From: an uncultured Thalassospira sp.
GTDB lineage: Bacteria; Pseudomonadota; Alphaproteobacteria; Rhodospirillales_A; Thalassospiraceae
Length of the DNA stretch: 8,740 bases
Direction of reading: 5' to 3'
NCBI GenBank assembly: GCA_946885765.1
Contig: CAMPHD010000112.1
Location: forward strand, 1 to 8,740
A model generated the notes under the pieces. That model had not been told where the DNA came from, did no database searches, and saw nothing but the letters and a program-made list of their open reading frames with translations. This document shows, piece after piece, positions 5,726 to 8,740 of this stretch (within the stretch, counting starts at the first letter, position 1; the number at the start of each line of letters is the position of its first letter). The position numbers were made by a program, and so were the translations under genes.

Positions 5726-6814
5726 ATGTCGAAAAAGCATGGCGCACTGCGCGGTTCTCTGCTTGGGCTTACCGCCCTTGCCGGAATGGTGATGCTTGGC
5801 CAAACCGCACAGGCCGAAGAACTTCGGTTGCTGACCTGGGGTGGGTATGCACCGGATGACGTCGTCGAGATGTTTGAAAAAGAGACAGGCATCGACGTTG
5901 AAGTCACGCTTTCGAACAACGAAGACATGATTTCCAAACTGCGTGCAACGGGTGGTGGCGGTTTTGACCTTGCTCAGCCGTCGCAGGACCGCATTTCAGG
6001 TGCACAGCTTGAATACGGCATTTATAAGCCGATCGACCTTTCCAAGATTGATGCCGCCAAATTCATTCCGTCAATGCTTGAAGCAACCAAGAAAAACACC
6101 ACACTTGAGGACGAGGTTTATGGTGTTCCGCATGTCTGGGGCACCAGCGGCCTGATCGTCGATACGACTAAGGCTGGTGACGTCAAGGATTATACTGATC
6201 TTTGCAATGCGGACATTTCTGGCAAGGTTTCCTATCGCCTGAAACGTCCTACCCTTATCGGATTTGCTTTTGCAATGGGGATGGACCCGTTCGCGGCCTA
6301 TGGCGACGAAGCGAAGTATCAGGAAATTCTTGATGCGGTTGAAAAGAAACTGGTCGAGTGCAAGCCGAACGTCAAAACCTATTGGGAAGGAGGCGATGCG
6401 CTTCTGAATCTTGTCCGTTCGGGCGAAGTGGTTGCTGCAATGGCATGGGATACCGGTGGCTGGAAGCTTAATAACGACAACGCCGATATCACGTTTGTCG
6501 CCCCAGCGTCTGGTGCGCTGGGCTGGATCGATACGTTTGTCCTGCCGCGCAAATCCGAAAACGAAGATGCCGCTTACAAGTGGATCAACTTTGTTATGCA
6601 GCCTGAAATTGCTGCCAAAATTACGGCAAGTGCCGGTAACTTTACCGCTTCCAAAGGTGCCGACGAGTTTGCCGACGACAAGCTGAAGGCGCAGTTTCAG
6701 GGAAGCTTCCCGGCGGAATCCCTTGATAACATTAAATGGTATCCGACGGTTCCGGCAGGCTTGGAAACCCTTGAAGGCAAAACGCTTGACCGTGTGAAAG
6801 CGGCACAGTCCTAA
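5726..6814 (+). CDS. Polyamine-type ABC transporter periplasmic binding protein (PotD/PotF family)
   Basis: From the ATG at 5726 the product is 362 residues. AGAGAGG lies 7 bases upstream, and the earlier in-frame GTG at 5696 lacks such a site. A signal peptide is cleaved probably after AQA (28-30). The mature start EELRLLTWGGYAPDDVVEMF matches the PotD/PotF N-terminal strand and first pocket residues (Trp38, Tyr41). Other family-like positions are VPHVWGTSGLIVD (134-146), MAWDTGGW (239-246) and the LGWIDTFVLP box with Trp267 and Asp269. Where PotD has an acidic Asp/Glu pair that binds the ligand amines, this protein has RLKRPTLIG (171-179), so the ligand may not be a standard polyamine. Cys160 and Cys212 are the only cysteines in the mature part and could pair. 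ATPase and permease genes follow in potFGHI order. Family assignment is good; substrate is open. Confidence 0.88.
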   Translation: MSKKHGALRGSLLGLTALAGMVMLGQTAQAEELRLLTWGGYAPDDVVEMFEKETGIDVEVTLSNNEDMISKLRATGGGGFDLAQPSQDRISGAQLEYGIYKPIDLSKIDAAKFIPSMLEATKKNTTLEDEVYGVPHVWGTSGLIVDTTKAGDVKDYTDLCNADISGKVSYRLKRPTLIGFAFAMGMDPFAAYGDEAKYQEILDAVEKKLVECKPNVKTYWEGGDALLNLVRSGEVVAAMAWDTGGWKLNNDNADITFVAPASGALGWIDTFVLPRKSENEDAAYKWINFVMQPEIAAKITASAGNFTASKGADEFADDKLKAQFQGSFPAESLDNIKWYPTVPAGLETLEGKTLDRVKAAQS

Positions 6815-6822
6815 GCCAAGCT

Positions 6823-6845
6823 GCTCTGATCCTGTTTGGATCGGG
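6823..6845 (+). other. Small hairpin after the binding-protein gene
   Basis: GATCC (6828-6832) pairs with GGATC (6838-6842) around TGTTT, and wobble pairs extend the stem outward. It is followed by TGATTTTG and by the stronger hairpin at 6853. It may be part of a tandem transcript-end or stabilising structure. Confidence 0.35.
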
Positions 6846-6851
6846 TGATTT

Positions 6852-6889
6852 TGTCCCCGGCATATGCTGCCGGGGACATTGCATTTTTT
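6852..6889 (+). terminator. Hairpin with T-tract between binding-protein and ATPase genes
   Basis: GTCCCCGGCA (6853-6862) and TGCCGGGGAC (6868-6877) form a perfect 10-bp GC-rich stem with a 5-base loop, extended by T6852-A6878. A run of six T follows at 6884-6889, six bases beyond the stem. The site resembles a partial terminator that would reduce expression of the downstream ATPase and permeases relative to the binding protein. Its presence also argues against starting the ATPase at the in-frame ATG at 6864, which lies inside the hairpin. Confidence 0.65.
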
Positions 6890-6947
6890 CATTTATGCGA
6901 TGGTCGGTTTCAAGCGGACATCGGCAATTCATTTCATGCAGGCTCCT

Positions 6948-8060
6948 ATGGCAGATCAATTCGACCTTGAATGTCGTAACGTGGTCAAAAAGTTTGATGT
7001 TTTCACCGCGGTAGATTCGATTTCACTTACGATCCCCAAAGGATCTTTCTTTTCCATTTTGGGGCCAAGTGGTTGCGGTAAAACCACACTGTTGCGGATG
7101 CTGGCCGGGTTTCAGGCACCAACATCTGGCGATATTCTGATCAAGGGATCATCGGTGCTTGGTGTCCCACCCAACCGCCGACCGGTGAATATGGTTTTTC
7201 AGCATCTGGCACTGTTTCCGATGATGAATGTTGCGGAAAACGTGGCATATGGCTTGAAACGCCGTGGCGTTGATCGGGCAACAATCGAAAAGAAGATCAA
7301 TGATACGCTGGCACGTGTGGGACTGCCGGATTCTGGCCCCAAACAGATCAGTCAGCTTTCAGGCGGGCAAAAACAGCGTATTGCGATTGCGCGTTGTCTT
7401 GTTCTGGAACCGGCGGTTCTACTGCTTGACGAGCCACTTGGTGCTCTGGACCTTAAACTGCGTGAACATATGAAGGTCGAGCTCAAACAATTGCAGCACG
7501 AGATCGGCACGACATTTGTTTACATTACGCATGATCAGTCCGAAGCATTGGTGATGTCAGATCAGGTGGCGGTCATGAATGCCGGTCGATTTGAGCAGGT
7601 AGGCGCACCGCAGGACCTTTATTACAATCCGCAGACGGCTTTCGTCGCAGGCTTTGTTGGTGAAAGCAATCGCTGGAAAGGAACGGTGGGCACGACACAG
7701 GAAGATCAGATTGCGATCAATCTGCCGACCGGTGGTTCTGTTGTCGCATCCCGTGCGGCTCACCCGGAACTGAGCGAGGGCCGAACGGTTGATGTCTTTG
7801 TTCGTCCCGAAGCCATTGCAATTGACGGGCAGGGCAAAACTGATAATGCCATCGGCGCAAAGGTCGAGAATGTGCTGTTTAACGGTGCCGCCAGTAGTGT
7901 GCAGGTTCGCGATAGCGCAACCGGGCACGAAATGACGGTGGCCTTGCCGCAAACCGGCGCATTCGCCAATCTGAAAGCGGGCGATACTGTCAATCTGACG
8001 TGGGCTGCGGAACAAACACGCTGTTTTGCCACGTCTGAAAAACAGGGGGCCGGGGCATGA
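6948..8060 (+). CDS. Polyamine-type ABC transporter ATP-binding protein (PotA/PotG family)
   Basis: This ATPase has 370 residues from the ATG at 6948. Motifs are complete: Walker A GPSGCGKTT (39-47), Q-loop Gln85, signature LSGGQ (137-141), Walker B LLLDEP (158-163), D-loop GALD (165-168) and switch His195. A C-terminal TOBE-type region (about 240-355) contains VFVRPEAI (283-290), typical of PotA/PotG. Upstream in-frame ATGs exist at 6864, 6900 and 6936. The first lies in a hairpin, and the product from 6948 begins like its homologs. Only a weak AGG (6940-6942) precedes it, so 6936 remains possible. The stop codon overlaps the next start in an ATGA (8057-8060), which implies translational coupling to the permease. 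It energises uptake of whatever ligand the binding protein at 5726 captures. Confidence 0.9.
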   Translation: MADQFDLECRNVVKKFDVFTAVDSISLTIPKGSFFSILGPSGCGKTTLLRMLAGFQAPTSGDILIKGSSVLGVPPNRRPVNMVFQHLALFPMMNVAENVAYGLKRRGVDRATIEKKINDTLARVGLPDSGPKQISQLSGGQKQRIAIARCLVLEPAVLLLDEPLGALDLKLREHMKVELKQLQHEIGTTFVYITHDQSEALVMSDQVAVMNAGRFEQVGAPQDLYYNPQTAFVAGFVGESNRWKGTVGTTQEDQIAINLPTGGSVVASRAAHPELSEGRTVDVFVRPEAIAIDGQGKTDNAIGAKVENVLFNGAASSVQVRDSATGHEMTVALPQTGAFANLKAGDTVNLTWAAEQTRCFATSEKQGAGA

Positions 8061-8740
8061 CCACCTCCGCGTCAACTGGCAAGGGAGGGGCGATGCGATT
8101 TGGTACTTTGTTGCTTGCCATGCCTTTGTTGCTTTGGCTGTTCCTGCTCGTGATCCTGCCGCATGTAGATCTGCTTCTGGTGTCGTTGCGTGAACGGATT
8201 TCATACGGCCAGTACGAATTCAGCCTGATCAACTATATCGAGTTTTTCGTCGAACCGCTTTACTGGAATACCTATGTCCGTACCGCTGTGATGTCGATCA
8301 TGGCGACGGCACTGACCCTGATCATCGGTTTTCCGGTTTCCTATTACATCGCCAAGGTAATGCGGGGCAAAGGCAAGAATGTTCTGTTCCTGCTGTGCCT
8401 GATCCCGTTCTGGGTGTCAGAATTGGTGCGCACCTTTGGCTGGATGATTTTGCTGCGCGAAAGCGGTGTGGTCAGCAATTTTCTGCAATGGGCCGGGATC
8501 GCGGATGGGCCTGTCGAAATGCTTTACAATGATGCCACCATCATGGTGGGGCTTGTCTATACATCAATGCTGTTCATGGTTGTGCCGCTGGTGTCAGTAC
8601 TTGATAGTCTTGACGACAGTTTGATTGAGGCGGGCTATGACCTTGGCGGCAATGCCTTTACCGTAACCCGCGATATTGTCATTCCGCATGCCATGCCCGG
8701 TATTGCGTCGGGCTGCATTGTTGTTTTCATGCTGACACTT
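8057..8740 (+). CDS. Polyamine-type ABC transporter permease (PotB/PotH family), partial at the window end
   Basis: The frame is open for 228 codons to the last base, so the 3' end is missing. The protein has hydrophobic segments at about 17-42, 73-97, 108-133 and 160-183. Its PotB-like pieces are FWVSELVRTFGW (118-129), the IMVGLVYTSMLFMVVPL segment (162-178) and the cytoplasmic EAA loop from Glu191 (EAGYDLGGNAFTVTRDIVIP, 191-210), followed by the conserved MPG (213-215). The start at 8057 overlaps the ATPase stop by four bases and has AGGGGG (8044-8049) upstream. An in-frame ATG at 8093 with GGGAGGGG (8083-8090) close by is a real alternative and would remove a 12-residue polar leader. A second permease (PotC/PotI type) is expected beyond the window. 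The family call is firm. Confidence 0.9.
   Translation, partial: MTTSASTGKGGAMRFGTLLLAMPLLLWLFLLVILPHVDLLLVSLRERISYGQYEFSLINYIEFFVEPLYWNTYVRTAVMSIMATALTLIIGFPVSYYIAKVMRGKGKNVLFLLCLIPFWVSELVRTFGWMILLRESGVVSNFLQWAGIADGPVEMLYNDATIMVGLVYTSMLFMVVPLVSVLDSLDDSLIEAGYDLGGNAFTVTRDIVIPHAMPGIASGCIVVFMLTL
8083..8090 (+). promoter_or_regulatory. Purine-rich site that could set a second permease start at 8093
   Basis: GGGAGGGG lies 2 bases before an in-frame ATG at 8093; counted from its GGAGG core the spacing is 4. This is short but usable, so the permease may start at 8057, at 8093 or at both. Confidence 0.35.

Noticed and set aside
5490..5726. Small + strand open frame of 78 codons in the intergenic gap
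   Set aside because: It has no ribosome site, runs across the 47-nt dyad and shows no known family or signal. Its stop touching the next ATG is probably chance.
6864..6947. Longer N-terminus for the PotA/PotG-type ATPase from the ATG at 6864
   Set aside because: That ATG sits in the loop of a perfect hairpin with no ribosome site, and the extra 28 residues do not look like any family N-terminus.
1..8740. CRISPR array, insertion sequence, tRNA, toxin-antitoxin or phage defence genes
   Set aside because: No repeat-spacer pattern, transposase, tRNA cloverleaf or defence domain was seen. All supported genes are transport or amino-sugar functions.

Overview
The window looks like a chromosomal piece of an alphaproteobacterium with moderate GC content, most likely Rhodospirillales and Thalassospira-like. 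That placement is inferred from codon and protein style; no taxonomic marker gene is present. All genes lie on the + strand and form two nutrient-uptake loci separated by a strong intrinsic terminator.

Locus 1 (about 66-5478) is an amino-sugar module. It starts with an N-acetylmuramic acid 6-phosphate etherase (murQ-like), followed by a complete CUT1-type carbohydrate ABC importer: periplasmic binding protein, MalF-like permease, MalG-like permease and a UgpC/MalK-like ATPase. The etherase frame is interrupted by an in-frame TAA at 891-893. The 26 codons after it still read as a normal MurQ C-terminus ending at a TGA (972-974), so this copy is truncated, a recent pseudogene, or carries a sequence error. 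A 12-bp perfect hairpin follows the binding-protein gene, and a structured AT-rich spacer precedes the permeases. This layout commonly goes with higher expression of the binding protein. The locus ends at a hairpin plus T-tract at 5448-5478.

The gap 5421-5725 (305 bases) has no convincing gene. It holds the terminator, two copies of a 12-bp direct repeat, a 47-nt imperfect dyad (5576-5622) and a smaller dyad (5660-5679).

Locus 2 (5726 to the right edge) is a polyamine-type (PotFGHI-like) ABC importer: a PotD/PotF-family binding protein, a PotA/PotG-family ATPase and a PotB/PotH-type permease cut by the window end. A second permease is expected just outside. The binding protein keeps some aromatic and Asp pocket residues of PotD, but has basic and neutral residues where PotD has the acidic pair that binds polyamine amines. 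Its true substrate is therefore uncertain.

Together the genes suggest scavenging: locus 1 would import a peptidoglycan-derived or related amino sugar and feed it to MurQ, and locus 2 would import a small amine-like or organic solute. No mobile element, CRISPR array, tRNA, rRNA or clearly new system was found. The points most worth checking are the in-frame stop in murQ, the 47-nt dyad and the unusual pocket of the locus-2 binding protein.
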